Source: Euryhalocaulis caribicus (GTDB taxonomy: Bacteria > Pseudomonadota > Alphaproteobacteria > Caulobacterales > Maricaulaceae). Taken from it: DNA of 64,000 nucleotides. Both the position numbers and the translations under genes were made by a program. The stretch lies in NCBI RefSeq assembly GCF_000412185.1, contig NZ_ASJA01000008.1, positions 1 through 64,000 of the forward strand, in the 5' to 3' direction. The notes beneath the pieces are model-generated. The model was given only the letters and a program-made list of their open reading frames with translations, searched no databases and had not been told where the DNA came from. Below, piece after piece: positions 36,175 through 45,666 of the stretch (positions are counted from its first letter, which is position 1; the number at the start of each line of letters is the position of its first letter).

Positions 36175-37974
36175 TTGAAAGCGCAATACTGGGTTTTGAC
36201 GATCATCGCCGCCGCCGCGCTCCTCGCGGCGGCTGGCTTGATATTACTGACCATGCCGCGGTTTGCGACGCCGCTCAGCGCATGGGCGATTGAAACCGCG
36301 ACGGGCCGCGACACCACGCTGGATCACGCCCGTCTCAAGATTTTTCCCATTGGCTATGAAATGCGCGCCCTGGAAATCCAGGGCGATATCGCGCCCTACA
36401 GGCTGGGCGCGATGGATCTGCGATTCAGTCCGCTGGGCATCCTTCCGGGCCGCGCCCTCATTGCGCGCGCCAGCGTTACGGACGGTCAGGCCGGCATCCG
36501 CCTGAAGGGCGAGGACCGGGGAGAGGGCGGCGATTTCCTCAAGAATCTGGACGAGATCGCCCGTGCGGAGATCGAGAATTTCGTCTTCGTGGTCAGCCGG
36601 GACGGCGACACGCAAGAATTCACCATCACCACAGCTTCCGGCCGGCCCGCCGGCGGCGATGTCGAGGCGGTCGGCTCCGGCGCCGGAACGACGGTCTTCT
36701 TTAATGGCCGCATCGCCGGGCCACAGGTGGACGGCCTGCGCGGCGCGCTGACCGTGCGTGGCGAAAACTTCGCCGATTTCGCAGACCTTCTGGGTCTCGC
36801 CGCTCCGGATACGCCGCCCTATGAGCTGAATGGCGAACTCTCCGCCGGCGAGGATGTCTGGCGGCTGCAAGGCATTGACGGCATCGTGGGCGACAGCGAC
36901 TTGGGCGGTGATTTCGAGGTCCGGCTGGGCCGTGACCGGCCGCTGATTATCGCTGACCTGCAGTCCACGAATCTGGAACTGGACGATCTGGGCATCATCA
37001 TCGGCGCGCCCAGCCGCGTCAGCGGAGAGACGAACGCGCTGCAGGAAGAAATCAATTCCAGCTACGCCGCCAGCGACCGCCTGATCCCGGATTCCACGCT
37101 GGACCTCACCCGTATTCGCGCCGTCGACGCCCGGGTCGATTTCCGCGCCGACAGCGTTCAGGCGGGTCCGCTTCCCCTGCAGGCGCTGCGGCTGGACATG
37201 AATCTGGAAGACGGCGTCATGCGCTTCGCCCCCATCGCGTTCGAGGCGGAAGCCGGCAATCTGGAAGCCGAAGTCGTGATTGACGCTTCGGAGGAAACGC
37301 CCCGGCACGACATAGACGGCCGCCTCAGCGATGTCCGGCTGGAACAGTTCGCCGACGGGCGTTTCGCGCAAGGGGGGCTTGCGGGCCGGCTGGATATTAC
37401 CGCCTCCGGCAACGGTTTCCGTCAGGCCGCCTCCAGCGCCAATGGCGCGGTCACGCTCTATGCGCAGGACGGCCGCATACGCCAGCTGGGGTCCGAGGCG
37501 GCGGGGCTGGATCTCGGCGAGGTGCTGCTGCTGCTTCTCACCGAAGACCCGCAGGATCCTGAATTTACAGAGCTGAACTGCGCCGTCGCCCGCTTCGCGG
37601 TGGAGGACGGGCTGGCCCGCGCCGCGCCCGTGGTGTTCGACAGTCAGGACAGCCTGATCGTTCTGGACGGCACGGTGAATCTGGATGACGAGTCGCTGGA
37701 CCTGACCGTGGAAACCGACGCCAAGGATGTCAGCTGGGGCTCGCTTCTGGGCGATCCGGTGATCCGCGGCACGCTGCGCAACCCCGCCATTGGCGTCGAT
37801 GCCGGCGAGACCGCGCTTCAGGCGGGTGCGGCGGCGCTTCTGGGTTCGCTCACCGGCGGTCTGGCGGCCCTGCCGTTTGTGGAGCTGGGCGATGGTCGGG
37901 ACGCAGATTGCGAGGCTTTGCTGGCGCGCGCCCACGGCGCGGCGCAAACCCTGCCCGAACCCGCCGCGCAATAG
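36175..37974 (+). CDS. AsmA-like envelope protein
   Basis: A 599-residue protein starting at TTG, with an N-terminal membrane anchor (VLTIIAAAALLAAAGLILL) and a long periplasmic beta-rich region. The C-terminal AsmA-like part shows LAGRLDITASGNGFRQAASS, ANGAVTLYAQDGRI and VNLDDESLDLTVETDAKD, the usual pattern of AsmA/YicH proteins thought to move or control envelope lipids. The 140 bases before it are AT-rich and hold no gene. Confidence 0.85.
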   Translation: MKAQYWVLTIIAAAALLAAAGLILLTMPRFATPLSAWAIETATGRDTTLDHARLKIFPIGYEMRALEIQGDIAPYRLGAMDLRFSPLGILPGRALIARASVTDGQAGIRLKGEDRGEGGDFLKNLDEIARAEIENFVFVVSRDGDTQEFTITTASGRPAGGDVEAVGSGAGTTVFFNGRIAGPQVDGLRGALTVRGENFADFADLLGLAAPDTPPYELNGELSAGEDVWRLQGIDGIVGDSDLGGDFEVRLGRDRPLIIADLQSTNLELDDLGIIIGAPSRVSGETNALQEEINSSYAASDRLIPDSTLDLTRIRAVDARVDFRADSVQAGPLPLQALRLDMNLEDGVMRFAPIAFEAEAGNLEAEVVIDASEETPRHDIDGRLSDVRLEQFADGRFAQGGLAGRLDITASGNGFRQAASSANGAVTLYAQDGRIRQLGSEAAGLDLGEVLLLLLTEDPQDPEFTELNCAVARFAVEDGLARAAPVVFDSQDSLIVLDGTVNLDDESLDLTVETDAKDVSWGSLLGDPVIRGTLRNPAIGVDAGETALQAGAAALLGSLTGGLAALPFVELGDGRDADCEALLARAHGAAQTLPEPAAQ

Positions 37975-38808
37975 CTACCGCCCGGAATGCTTGCGGATGA
38001 AGCGCGCCGCGGCGCGTCCGGCCGGATTGCCCGGCTCTCCAAACTCGTACGCAATCCGCACGTGGTCGCTGTCGCGCACCGCGGCGGTTTCGTAATCCAC
38101 ACTTGCGGCGTCGAACGCCGCTTCCAGCGCGTGAACCTGCCGGATGCCATAGCCGCGCTGACTGACATACAGGATCAGGAAGGGCGGCGTTCCCATGTCC
38201 GGCCTGACGCGGTCGGCCGGGGTGAAAACGCTGATATCCGGCCCGAAAATATGGGCGGAGGCGTTCTCCGATCCATAGACCGATTTCAGATAATCTGCCT
38301 GCAAGGCCGCGTCATAGGCCGCACCGTCCAGCAGGATCACTCCGGCCAGGTCGCTCAAATTCAGCCCTTGCGCCTCCAGATAGAAGGGGTCGACCCCGAT
38401 CAGCGCGGCCAGATGCCCGCCCGCCGAATGGCCCATGACGAATATGCGGTCCGGGTCGCCGCCATGCGCCGCCGCATTGGCCTTCAGCCACGCCACGGCC
38501 ATGGCCACATCCTGCGCCTGGTCGGCGGCGTCGAAGTCCGGCGGCGCGCGATAATCCATCACCGCCAGCAGGATATCCTCCCGGCTCGCCATGCGCGGGA
38601 TCGACCAGGCCATGGCCTTGTCCTGATTGGCCCAGCCCCCGCCCGGAACATGCAGCAGCACGGGCGCGTCCGTCAGACCATCATCGCCATAAATATCCAG
38701 CGTCTGCCGCGGATCCTCGCCATAGGCATGGGTTTGCGGCGCCGCCTCTGCGGCGCCGGTCCACAGGACCAGCCCGATCAACGCGGCCGCAAACCGCCTG
38801 AAAGCCAT
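37975..38808 (-). CDS. Alpha/beta hydrolase (carboxylesterase-like)
   Basis: A 277-residue exported hydrolase with a signal peptide (FAAALIGLVLWTGAAEA). The oxyanion-hole motif HVPGGGWANQDK (HGGG-like) and nucleophile elbow FVMGHSAGGHLAAL mark a BD-FAE/carboxylesterase-type fold; catalytic Asp and His are likely in TPADRVRPDM and DSDHVRIA. Substrate unknown. Its stop nearly touches that of asmA-like. Confidence 0.88.
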   Translation of the reverse strand: MAFRRFAAALIGLVLWTGAAEAAPQTHAYGEDPRQTLDIYGDDGLTDAPVLLHVPGGGWANQDKAMAWSIPRMASREDILLAVMDYRAPPDFDAADQAQDVAMAVAWLKANAAAHGGDPDRIFVMGHSAGGHLAALIGVDPFYLEAQGLNLSDLAGVILLDGAAYDAALQADYLKSVYGSENASAHIFGPDISVFTPADRVRPDMGTPPFLILYVSQRGYGIRQVHALEAAFDAASVDYETAAVRDSDHVRIAYEFGEPGNPAGRAAARFIRKHSGR

Positions 38809-38908
38809 TCTGTCAGCTTATCGGCGGGGGACGGGGGCCTGAAATGAATTCCGCGTCATGTGAAATACCTCTCCCGAACCGGGGCGTTTCGGGTTAGGTC
38901 CGCACCCT

Positions 38909-39976
38909 ATGCGCGTTGACCTGTTCGATTTCGACCTGCCCGAAGACCGGATCGCCCTGCGGCCCGCCCGCCCGCGCGACTCCGCGCGCCTGCTGGTGGT
39001 GCGCCCCGGTCAGACACTGGCGGATCGCGGCGTGCTGGACCTTCCGGACCTGCTGGCGCCCGGCGATCTGCTGGTTTTCAACGATACCCGCGTCATCCCC
39101 GCCGCGCTGAACGGGACCCGCTCGGCGCGCGCAGAGGGCGGCGGCGGGGACGTCGCGATCGAGGTCAATCTCCACAAGCGGGAGGCTGAGGACGCCTGGC
39201 GCGCCTTCGTGCGCCCGGCGAAGCGCCTGCGCCCCGGCGACCGGGTCGATTTTGACGGTCTTTCCGCCGAAGTGGCCGAGAAAGCGGATGGCGGCGAGGC
39301 GCTCTTGCGCTTTGACCGTGCGGGAAAGGCGCTGGATGAGGCCATAAAAGCGGCCGGCGCGCCCCCTTTGCCGCCCTATATCGCCCGAAAACGGGCGCTG
39401 GATGAGGCGGATCTGGACGATTACCAGACCATTTTTGCCGAAAAAGAGGGCTCCGTCGCGGCCCCGACGGCGGGTCTGCACTTCACCGACAGGCTGTTTG
39501 ACGCCCTGAAATCACGCGGAATCGAGCAGACTCGCGTCACTTTGCATGTCGGCGCCGGCACCTTCCTGCCCGTAAAGGCGGACGATACCGACGCCCATGT
39601 CATGCACGCGGAGTATTACGAGATCTCGGAGGCGGCTTCCGAGGCCATCGCGGCGGCCAAAGCACGCGGAAATCGCGTCGTCCCGGTCGGCACCACGGCG
39701 CTGCGCACGCTGGAAGCGGCGGCGGACGCGGCCGGACATGTCGCCCCCGGCGCGGCGGACACCGATATTTTCATCACGCCGGGCTATGAATTTAAGGTCG
39801 CCGACGCGCTCTGGACCAATTTCCACCTGCCCAAATCGACGCTTTTCATGCTGGTCAGCGCCATGAGCGGGCTTGAAACCATGCAGTCCGCCTACGCCCA
39901 CGCCATACAAAATGGCTACCGTTTCTACTCCTATGGCGACGCCTGCCTCCTGTTTCCCGATCGAAAAGATGCGTAA
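38909..39976 (+). CDS. queA: tRNA preQ1(34) S-adenosylmethionine ribosyltransferase-isomerase
   Basis: A 355-residue Que[18 protein letters not shown] at the N-terminus, [39 protein letters not shown] and the terminal [13 protein letters not shown]. It converts preQ1 in tRNA to epoxyqueuosine. The TAA overlaps the tgt ATG by one base. The following tRNA-Lys is not a queuosine substrate, while the window's tRNA-His (GTG) is. Confidence 0.97.
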   Translation: MRVDLFDFDLPEDRIALRPARPRDSARLLVVRPGQTLADRGVLDLPDLLAPGDLLVFNDTRVIPAALNGTRSARAEGGGGDVAIEVNLHKREAEDAWRAFVRPAKRLRPGDRVDFDGLSAEVAEKADGGEALLRFDRAGKALDEAIKAAGAPPLPPYIARKRALDEADLDDYQTIFAEKEGSVAAPTAGLHFTDRLFDALKSRGIEQTRVTLHVGAGTFLPVKADDTDAHVMHAEYYEISEAASEAIAAAKARGNRVVPVGTTALRTLEAAADAAGHVAPGAADTDIFITPGYEFKVADALWTNFHLPKSTLFMLVSAMSGLETMQSAYAHAIQNGYRFYSYGDACLLFPDRKDA

Positions 39977-41091
39977 TGGCCGAGTTTCCGTTTGATATTT
40001 CCGCCCGCGACGGCGATGCGCGCACCGGCGTTCTGACCACCACGCGCGGCGAAATCCGCACGCCGGCCTTCATGCCGGTGGGCACGGCGGGCACGGTGAA
40101 AGCGCTTTATACCGATCAGGTGCGCGAAACCGGGGCCGATATCATCCTCGGAAACACCTATCACCTGATGCTTCGTCCGGGGGCGGAGCGCGTTTCCCGC
40201 CTCGGCGGGCTGCACAAATTCATGCGCTGGGCCGGCCCGATCCTCACCGATTCTGGCGGGTTTCAGGTCTGGTCGCTGGCGCAATTGCGCAAGCTGACCG
40301 AGGAAGGCGTGAAGTTTCAGAGCCATATTGACGGCTCTTCACACATGCTGACCCCCGAACGGGCCATCGAAATCCAGGCCGATCTGCTGGGCGCGGACAT
40401 CTCCATGCAGCTCGACGAATGTACCGATTTCCCCGCCGAGCGTCCGGCGGCGGAGGAATCCATGCAGCTTTCCCTGCGCTGGGCGAAACGCTGCAAGGCC
40501 GCTTTCGGCGACCGCGAAGGCCAGTCCCTGTTCGGAATCGTGCAGGGATCCACCTATCCCGAGCTCAGAAAAGCCTCCGCGGAGGGGCTTCTTGAGATCG
40601 GAATGGACGGTTACGCCATCGGCGGGCTGGCCGTGGGGGAGGGGTTTTCGGCCATGATGGAGGTGCTGGAGGCCACCGTTCCGCACCTTCCCGCCGCCCG
40701 TCCGCGCTATCTGATGGGCGTCGGGCGCCCCGTGGACATCATCGAGGCGGTTTCCCGCGGCGTCGACATGTTCGATTGCGTCATCCCCACGCGCTCGGGC
40801 CGCCATGGTCAGGCCTGGACGGATGCGGGGCCGGTGAACGTGAAAAACGCCCGATTCGCCGAGGATGACACGCCTCTGGACCCCGAAAGCGACTGCCCGG
40901 CCAGCCGGGATTACTCCCGCGCCTATCTGCATCACCTGTTCAAGGCGGGCGAATTGCTGGGCCCGATGCTGCTCTCCTGGCACAACGTGGCCTATTATCA
41001 GGGGCTGATGGCGCGTATCCGCGCCGCCATTGCGGACGGGACGCTGGAGTCCTTGCGCAAAAAAATATCAGCGGGCGCGGAAAAAGGCTGA
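39976..41091 (+). CDS. tgt: Queuine/preQ1 tRNA-guanine transglycosylase
   Basis: A 371-residue TGT that exchanges G34 for preQ1. Motifs are [34 protein letters not shown] (active-site Asp), [36 protein letters not shown] (nucleophile Asp) and a C-terminal [15 protein letters not shown] region. In canonical TGT this zone carries a zinc site (C-x-C-x2-C-x25-H); here [16 protein letters not shown] retains only one Cys, so the zinc site appears altered. Forms an operon with queA. Confidence 0.94.
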   Translation: MAEFPFDISARDGDARTGVLTTTRGEIRTPAFMPVGTAGTVKALYTDQVRETGADIILGNTYHLMLRPGAERVSRLGGLHKFMRWAGPILTDSGGFQVWSLAQLRKLTEEGVKFQSHIDGSSHMLTPERAIEIQADLLGADISMQLDECTDFPAERPAAEESMQLSLRWAKRCKAAFGDREGQSLFGIVQGSTYPELRKASAEGLLEIGMDGYAIGGLAVGEGFSAMMEVLEATVPHLPAARPRYLMGVGRPVDIIEAVSRGVDMFDCVIPTRSGRHGQAWTDAGPVNVKNARFAEDDTPLDPESDCPASRDYSRAYLHHLFKAGELLGPMLLSWHNVAYYQGLMARIRAAIADGTLESLRKKISAGAEKG

Positions 41092-41165
41092 TATCACCGT
41101 CTTGCAACGACGCCCCGGGCCGTCTAACTACGCCCTCTTCAAGCGCGCGTTTCGCCGCGCCGCGT

Positions 41166-41241
41166 GAGCCGGTAGCTCAGTTGGTAGAGCAACTGACTTT
41201 TAATCAGTAGGTCCAGGGTTCGAACCCCTGCCGGCTCACCA
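41166..41241 (+). tRNA. tRNA-Lys (TTT), prophage insertion site
   Basis: Full cloverleaf: acceptor GAGCCGG/CCGGCTC, anticodon stem ACTGA/TCAGT with loop CTTTTAA (TTT), T stem CAGGG/CCCTG, discriminator A, and encoded CCA. The integrase gene begins 55 bases beyond it, so its 3' end is the likely attachment core. The second copy of the core is not in the window. Confidence 0.97.
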
Positions 41242-41266
41242 TTTTTTCAAGGACTTAGCCGACGTC

Positions 41267-41297
41267 CTTCCAACCGGCTTCCAACAGGACTTCCAAC
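41267..41297. promoter_or_regulatory. Three CTTCCAAC direct repeats, candidate integrase arm sites
   Basis: CTTCCAAC occurs at 41267, 41278 and 41290, spaced 11 and 12 bases, between the tRNA end and the integrase stop codon. One-turn spacing next to an att site is what arm-type integrase sites show. Confidence 0.5.
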
Positions 41298-42475
41298 TAT
41301 CCGTTCTTGGCGCGTTCGCGCTCCTGACGCGCCCGCCAGCCTTCCCGGCGTTTCTGCCCGAGGTTTGCGACGATGGGATCGCGGATCCGGTAGTGGCTGT
41401 CGAGGATGTTCTTGACGGACTGGGTGCTCTTCCAGCCGCCGATATCCGCGATCTGCTTTTCAGTCAGGCCCGCCTGGTCGCTCTCAATCACGCCTGAGTG
41501 CCGGAGCCATCCGAACTGGACGCCCTTCGTGCGCTCGTCGCTGTCCATGATCGCGCGGAAGCGGTCGTTAAACGCCCGGCGCCGCCACGGTTGGCCGGTC
41601 TCCTCGTTCACGACGAGATAAAGGGTGCGGCTTTTCGACAGACGCGCCCGCACCCGGCGCGAAGCATTTACCCGGACGGGCACGCCAGTCTTGTTTCGTT
41701 CGAACTGGAACTCGCCGGTCTCTGGGAGATAGTCCTGATGCCTTCGCATCCCGATAATCTGATCGGGATATTGCATCAGGTCGAAGCCGATCAGGATAGC
41801 GGTGCCCATGGACGGCGCGCCCGCCTGGTCGCAGAGATCAACGGCGCTCTGCACGAGGGCGTCTGACCAGACAACAAGAGTTCTCTGGTTCTTGTTCTTC
41901 CGGCGCGTCCGCCGATTGAGCGGTATCGGATTTTCTCGCAGCACACCCTTATCAACCGCGTGATCGAGCAGGAGCTTCAGGTAGGCGCGGACGATCCTCT
42001 TGGTGTGCGGCCGATCCGAGAAGACGTCGAGAAACTGCTTGATGAAGGGCCAGTCCAGTTGCGCGACGTGCGGGTGGGGCGGGTCAATCTTCTCGGACCA
42101 CAGAAGGATCTTCCTCGCGGCCTGGTCGTAGCTCTCCTTGGTCCGCTTTGCGAGCGCCCTGAAATCGACGTCCGGGTCTGTCTGATAGCTCGTATTGAGC
42201 CAAGGGAGCGTGCCCTCTGCAGGGCCGCGGGTGACGCCCCGGCGCGCCATGTCGCGCTCTTCGTCGAGTTTCCTGTTGAGCTTGTCGCCATCACGAATGA
42301 CGGCGAGCATCTCGGCCCGGCCGCCGACGCGCTCTTCGCTCTTGATCGGCAGGCGCACCGTCGCCGGCCAGCCCTCTGGCCGGAGCTTTTTCGGGACCTG
42401 GAAATAGTGAAGCGTTCCCGACTTCTGAGGTTTCGGGACGACGTATCTAGGAAGATTCAGCTTCACGGTAGGCAT
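41297..42475 (-). CDS. int: Tyrosine-type phage integrase
   Basis: About 392 residues from ATG 42475 (an ATG at 42514 adds 13). The core-binding helices run through VDFRALAKRTKESYDQAAR; the catalytic domain shows IIGMRRHQDY (first Arg), FGWLRHSGVIESD (H/R box), IADIGGWKSTQSV and the nucleophile Tyr in ILDSHYRIRDP. It is transcribed toward the tRNA-Lys attachment site. It overlaps the upstream excisionase-like gene by 29 bases. Confidence 0.93.
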   Translation of the reverse strand: MPTVKLNLPRYVVPKPQKSGTLHYFQVPKKLRPEGWPATVRLPIKSEERVGGRAEMLAVIRDGDKLNRKLDEERDMARRGVTRGPAEGTLPWLNTSYQTDPDVDFRALAKRTKESYDQAARKILLWSEKIDPPHPHVAQLDWPFIKQFLDVFSDRPHTKRIVRAYLKLLLDHAVDKGVLRENPIPLNRRTRRKNKNQRTLVVWSDALVQSAVDLCDQAGAPSMGTAILIGFDLMQYPDQIIGMRRHQDYLPETGEFQFERNKTGVPVRVNASRRVRARLSKSRTLYLVVNEETGQPWRRRAFNDRFRAIMDSDERTKGVQFGWLRHSGVIESDQAGLTEKQIADIGGWKSTQSVKNILDSHYRIRDPIVANLGQKRREGWRARQERERAKNG

Positions 42476-42692
42476 CCGCGTTGAATGAGAGCGCCGGGGT
42501 TTGATCATCGTCAACCAAGCCCAGGGCTTTCTCCACAGCTTTTCGGTCGAAAAGGGACTCCCGGCCCCGGTCCACCGGAGGAGGCATCTGCTTCTCGCGT
42601 ATGCGCCGCCAGAGCGTGGCTTTGCCGTAGCGAGCCAGCGCGCAGACCTCTGAGGTGGTCAGGCGGCTTACTTGCTGCGTGTTCATGGGCAT
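42447..42692 (-). CDS. AlpA/excisionase-like HTH protein
   Basis: An 81-residue MerR-like helix-turn-helix protein: RLTTSEVCALARYGKATLWR and RIREKQMPPPVDRGRESLFD, then RKAVEKAL. This is the usual AlpA/Xis architecture, and its position directly upstream of int supports a directionality role. ATG 42686 is an alternative start. Confidence 0.8.
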   Translation of the reverse strand: MPMNTQQVSRLTTSEVCALARYGKATLWRRIREKQMPPPVDRGRESLFDRKAVEKALGLVDDDQTPALSFNADAYREAESS

Positions 42693-42778
42693 GTCGGACT
42701 TCCGCCAATGCTAGGCAGAAAACGCGGGTGCTGGTACTGCGCACTGAAAGCTGACGAAAAAAATGATCGGAGATCAGC

Positions 42779-43714
42779 GTGAGCGAATGGCGACTGAACA
42801 TGGAAGCGGTTCTTGGCTGGCTTGGTGTTACGGGTGACATTGGAGCGCTCATTGCCGCAGTCGCCGCAGTCGCGGCGTTTGTTATTGCATACGGCGATCT
42901 GCGCCGATGGAGGCAGGAAGCACCCGCGCGAGCGCTCAGCAGGGAAGTCGAGAGAGCAACGCTGATACGCTCCCTCCGCGATGACCTTCAATATCGTAAA
43001 AAGACCGGCCAAGAGGTGACCGACCTCGTTGAAACGTTTTATCGGTATGCTCGAGAAGAAAGGCTGGATCTGGCGAATGCGACTATTCGAGGCGCAAGCA
43101 TTCCAGGTGTGAGTCTTCTTGGATTTCGCCTCAAAGGAAATGCCCGGCCAGCCACCTTCAGTACGTGCGACCTCACCCTCGCAAGTCTGTCTGGCGCAAA
43201 TGCGAGTTTGCATGAGACAGCAGCAGACTGTGCGCGGTTCGAGCCAATCCAGGGGGCTTGGTATTTCAATCGCTGCACTCTTCAGCAGGCATGGTTCGCG
43301 CCCAGTCGCGGCAAGCTTCAATTCATGAATTGTGATCTTACAGGGGCGACATTCGAGGATGATCTGCTCGATGGGGTTGGGAGCATTCATATCATCCGTT
43401 CTGACATAACGGATGCCGATTTTGGACAGCTCAAACCATCCGAGATGGAATTCGACGAGGTTTCGTGGGCGCCAGGACGGGAGCCGAACTGGCCGCCGGG
43501 GCTGCAGGCCGTACCGGAAAACAGCACAGGTCAGAAGCGCATCATTGCCAGACGCGTGCTTCGTGGCAGTCCGATCCACTTTGCTGCGAGCGCGGGAAAC
43601 CGTTTTCCCACAGCTGCCTTTGACCGGAGGAAGCCCCTGTCGGCCTATAAGAACCGAAGGTCGCCGAGCGGTTTGTTGACCCCAAACATTATGCCGGAGG
43701 ATTTCGGACTCTAG
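42779..43714 (+). CDS. Membrane-anchored pentapeptide-like protein (prophage moron)
   Basis: A 311-residue protein with an N-terminal membrane helix (IGALIAAVAAVAAFVIAYG), a charged helical stretch, and loosely pentapeptide-like repeats (DLANATIRGASIPGVSLLG, CDLTLASLSGANASL, CDLTGATFEDDLL, SDITDADFGQL). It is transcribed against the flanking leftward prophage operon, as morons often are. The last 60 residues, beyond WPPGLQAVPEN, look less protein-like. A long reading frame on the opposite strand competes for this region. Confidence 0.55.
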   Translation: MSEWRLNMEAVLGWLGVTGDIGALIAAVAAVAAFVIAYGDLRRWRQEAPARALSREVERATLIRSLRDDLQYRKKTGQEVTDLVETFYRYAREERLDLANATIRGASIPGVSLLGFRLKGNARPATFSTCDLTLASLSGANASLHETAADCARFEPIQGAWYFNRCTLQQAWFAPSRGKLQFMNCDLTGATFEDDLLDGVGSIHIIRSDITDADFGQLKPSEMEFDEVSWAPGREPNWPPGLQAVPENSTGQKRIIARRVLRGSPIHFAASAGNRFPTAAFDRRKPLSAYKNRRSPSGLLTPNIMPEDFGL

Positions 43715-43812
43715 CGACTGAACCCGAACGTCGATCTGTTTTGCGCCCTGCTTCAACAGGACGGCCACCTGCTGGGCGAGGGTGGGCTTGCGGCGTTTGG
43801 CGGCGTGGGCGC

Positions 43813-45384
43813 TCATGCGGCGGCTCTCTTCGCCATGGCGAACGGCGCGTTGGCGCGGGCCAGCGCTTCCGCCAGCGGCGGGCACACGCTGTTGCCCGCC
43901 ATGCGCGTCTGCGCGGTCTTGGTCAGCTTCGATCCGTCCGCACGGTGATCAATGATGTAGCTGTCGGGGAAGCCCTGCGCCCGGAACAATTCGCGCGGGG
44001 TCAGCATCCGCATCCCGATGTCGGTCAGCACCCATTCCGCGCCGCCGATTGTGACGGCGACCAAGCCGAAACGGGCCTTCGCGGTGGCCGTGTGGAGTGG
44101 ATCGGAAGGGATCTGTGCCTGGTCGGTGCCATAATATTTCGTCAGGAAGGCCGCGACCATTCCGGCGTGACCGCCGCCCGCGCAGCCCGTCGCCGCCGGG
44201 TCCGTGATCGGCCTTTCCCGGCGATCCGATCCCTTCATGTTGATCATGTGGCAAGCGACCAGCTGCTGCTGTGTGCCGCGTCCGGTGATCGTGGAGACCG
44301 GCGCGCGGGCGTCATGCCCCGTCACCCCGGTATTGTGCTGCGCCATGAAGGCGGCGACGACCAGGGCGTTCGTGTCCTTGATCGAAGCTGTCACGGTGCT
44401 GTGCGGCTCCTCGGGCGAGCGAACCGCCCCGCCTTGCTGGCCATAGGTGAACACTGGCGCGACAACCGCGTGCTGCGGGCTTTGCGTCAGCGTGCCCAGC
44501 GGATCGTCCAGCGGATATTCCCGCCGCCCGCCGCTGTCGCCGTGCGCAACCGAGACGATGAACGGTTCCGGATTGTCCAGAACGTAACGCTGGACGCCGC
44601 GCGCCACGCGGCGCTCGGTCGCCGGGGCCAGCGGCCGCTTTGCCCGGACCCCGAACTTTTCCATGATCTGCGCGCTGGTGTCGAAGATGGACGGGCAGGG
44701 CGCGGACCAGTCGATTATGTCGGCGGCGGAGCGCCACGGTTTCAGCTGGCCCGCGATCACGCGCGGATCGTCGACGGGGGCGTGCGTCGGTTCGGGCCAG
44801 ACAATCGGCTGGCCGTCGCGGCGGGCGATGATGAACAACCGCTTGCGGATCGTCGGCGCGCCATAGTCGCAAGCGCGCAGCTCCCGCCAGTCGACGCGAT
44901 AGCCCAGCTGGCGCAGCGCCTTCACCCACGCCTTGAATTCCTCGCCACGCCGCTTCGCGCACGGCACGGCCTTGCCATCCTCGGCGACCAGGACCGGTCC
45001 CCAGTCCCTGAATTCTTCGACATTCTCCAAGAGGATCACGCGAGGACGACGCTCTGGCGGACGCCGCTGAGCCCAGCGCACCACCACCCAGGCCAGCCCG
45101 CGAATGTTCTGGTTGACCGGCGTGCCGCCCTTGGCCTTGGAAAAATGCTTGCAGTCGGGCGAGGCCCAGAACAGGTCGATGGGCCGCGACCCGCAGACAT
45201 CGTCCGGGTCCACCTGCCAGATATTCTCCGTCAGGTGCAGCGTGTCCGGGTGATTGACGGCGTGCATGGCGAGCGCGTCGGCATCGTGATTGATGGCGAT
45301 GTCGGGCGAACGGCCCAGCGCCATCTCAATGCCGCAGCTCGCGCCGCCGCCGCCGGCGAAGGAGTCTACGATCAAGCCCTGCAT
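43813..45384 (-). CDS. dcm: DNA cytosine-5 methyltransferase
   Basis: A 523-residue C5 methyltransferase. Motif I is IVDSFAGGGGASCGIEMAL; the catalytic-loop Cys is in WASPDCKHFSKAKGG (PDC in place of PPC); motif VI is ILLENVEEFRDWG; motif VIII-like RKRLFIIARRD; and the C-terminal LTPRELFRAQGFPDSYI. The variable target-recognition region is long. It starts at ATG 45384, overlapping the upstream stop (ATGA). Probably protects phage DNA from host restriction. Confidence 0.93.
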   Translation of the reverse strand: MQGLIVDSFAGGGGASCGIEMALGRSPDIAINHDADALAMHAVNHPDTLHLTENIWQVDPDDVCGSRPIDLFWASPDCKHFSKAKGGTPVNQNIRGLAWVVVRWAQRRPPERRPRVILLENVEEFRDWGPVLVAEDGKAVPCAKRRGEEFKAWVKALRQLGYRVDWRELRACDYGAPTIRKRLFIIARRDGQPIVWPEPTHAPVDDPRVIAGQLKPWRSAADIIDWSAPCPSIFDTSAQIMEKFGVRAKRPLAPATERRVARGVQRYVLDNPEPFIVSVAHGDSGGRREYPLDDPLGTLTQSPQHAVVAPVFTYGQQGGAVRSPEEPHSTVTASIKDTNALVVAAFMAQHNTGVTGHDARAPVSTITGRGTQQQLVACHMINMKGSDRRERPITDPAATGCAGGGHAGMVAAFLTKYYGTDQAQIPSDPLHTATAKARFGLVAVTIGGAEWVLTDIGMRMLTPRELFRAQGFPDSYIIDHRADGSKLTKTAQTRMAGNSVCPPLAEALARANAPFAMAKRAAA

Positions 45385-45647
45385 CACGCGTCGCCCACTG
45401 CATGCAGATACAGGTCGAGGATCGACTCCTGCTCGCTGCGGTCCTGCTGGTCCATTTTCCGCAGGCGCACGACCTGGCGCATGATCTTGGTATCGAAACC
45501 CATCGACTTCGCCTCGGCATAGACCTCTTTCATATCAGCGGCGATTTCGGCCTTGTCGGCCTCCAGCCGCTCAATGCGCTGGATGAAGCTGCGGAGTCTC
45601 TCCTGTCCCGCCTGATCAAGGCTCTGCGGCTGTGTAACGTCGTCCAT
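45384..45647 (-). CDS. DUF2312 (GapR-like) protein
   Basis: An 87-residue coiled-coil protein: [40 protein letters not shown] and [20 protein letters not shown]. It matches the DUF2312 family, whose host member GapR clamps overtwisted DNA ahead of replication. AAAGGAGA precedes the ATG at 45647. Here it sits in a phage early operon among recombination genes. Confidence 0.9.
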   Translation of the reverse strand: MDDVTQPQSLDQAGQERLRSFIQRIERLEADKAEIAADMKEVYAEAKSMGFDTKIMRQVVRLRKMDQQDRSEQESILDLYLHAVGDA

Positions 45648-45666
45648 GTCTCTCTCCTTTGTGAAT

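Noticed and set aside
36244-37971. 575-residue minus-strand ORF opposite the asmA-like gene
   Set aside because: Antisense shadow with no recognisable features; the plus strand has signal anchor and AsmA motifs.
43741-45522. 593-residue plus-strand ORF opposite dcm
   Set aside because: Arg-rich shadow frame; dcm motifs on the minus strand are unambiguous.
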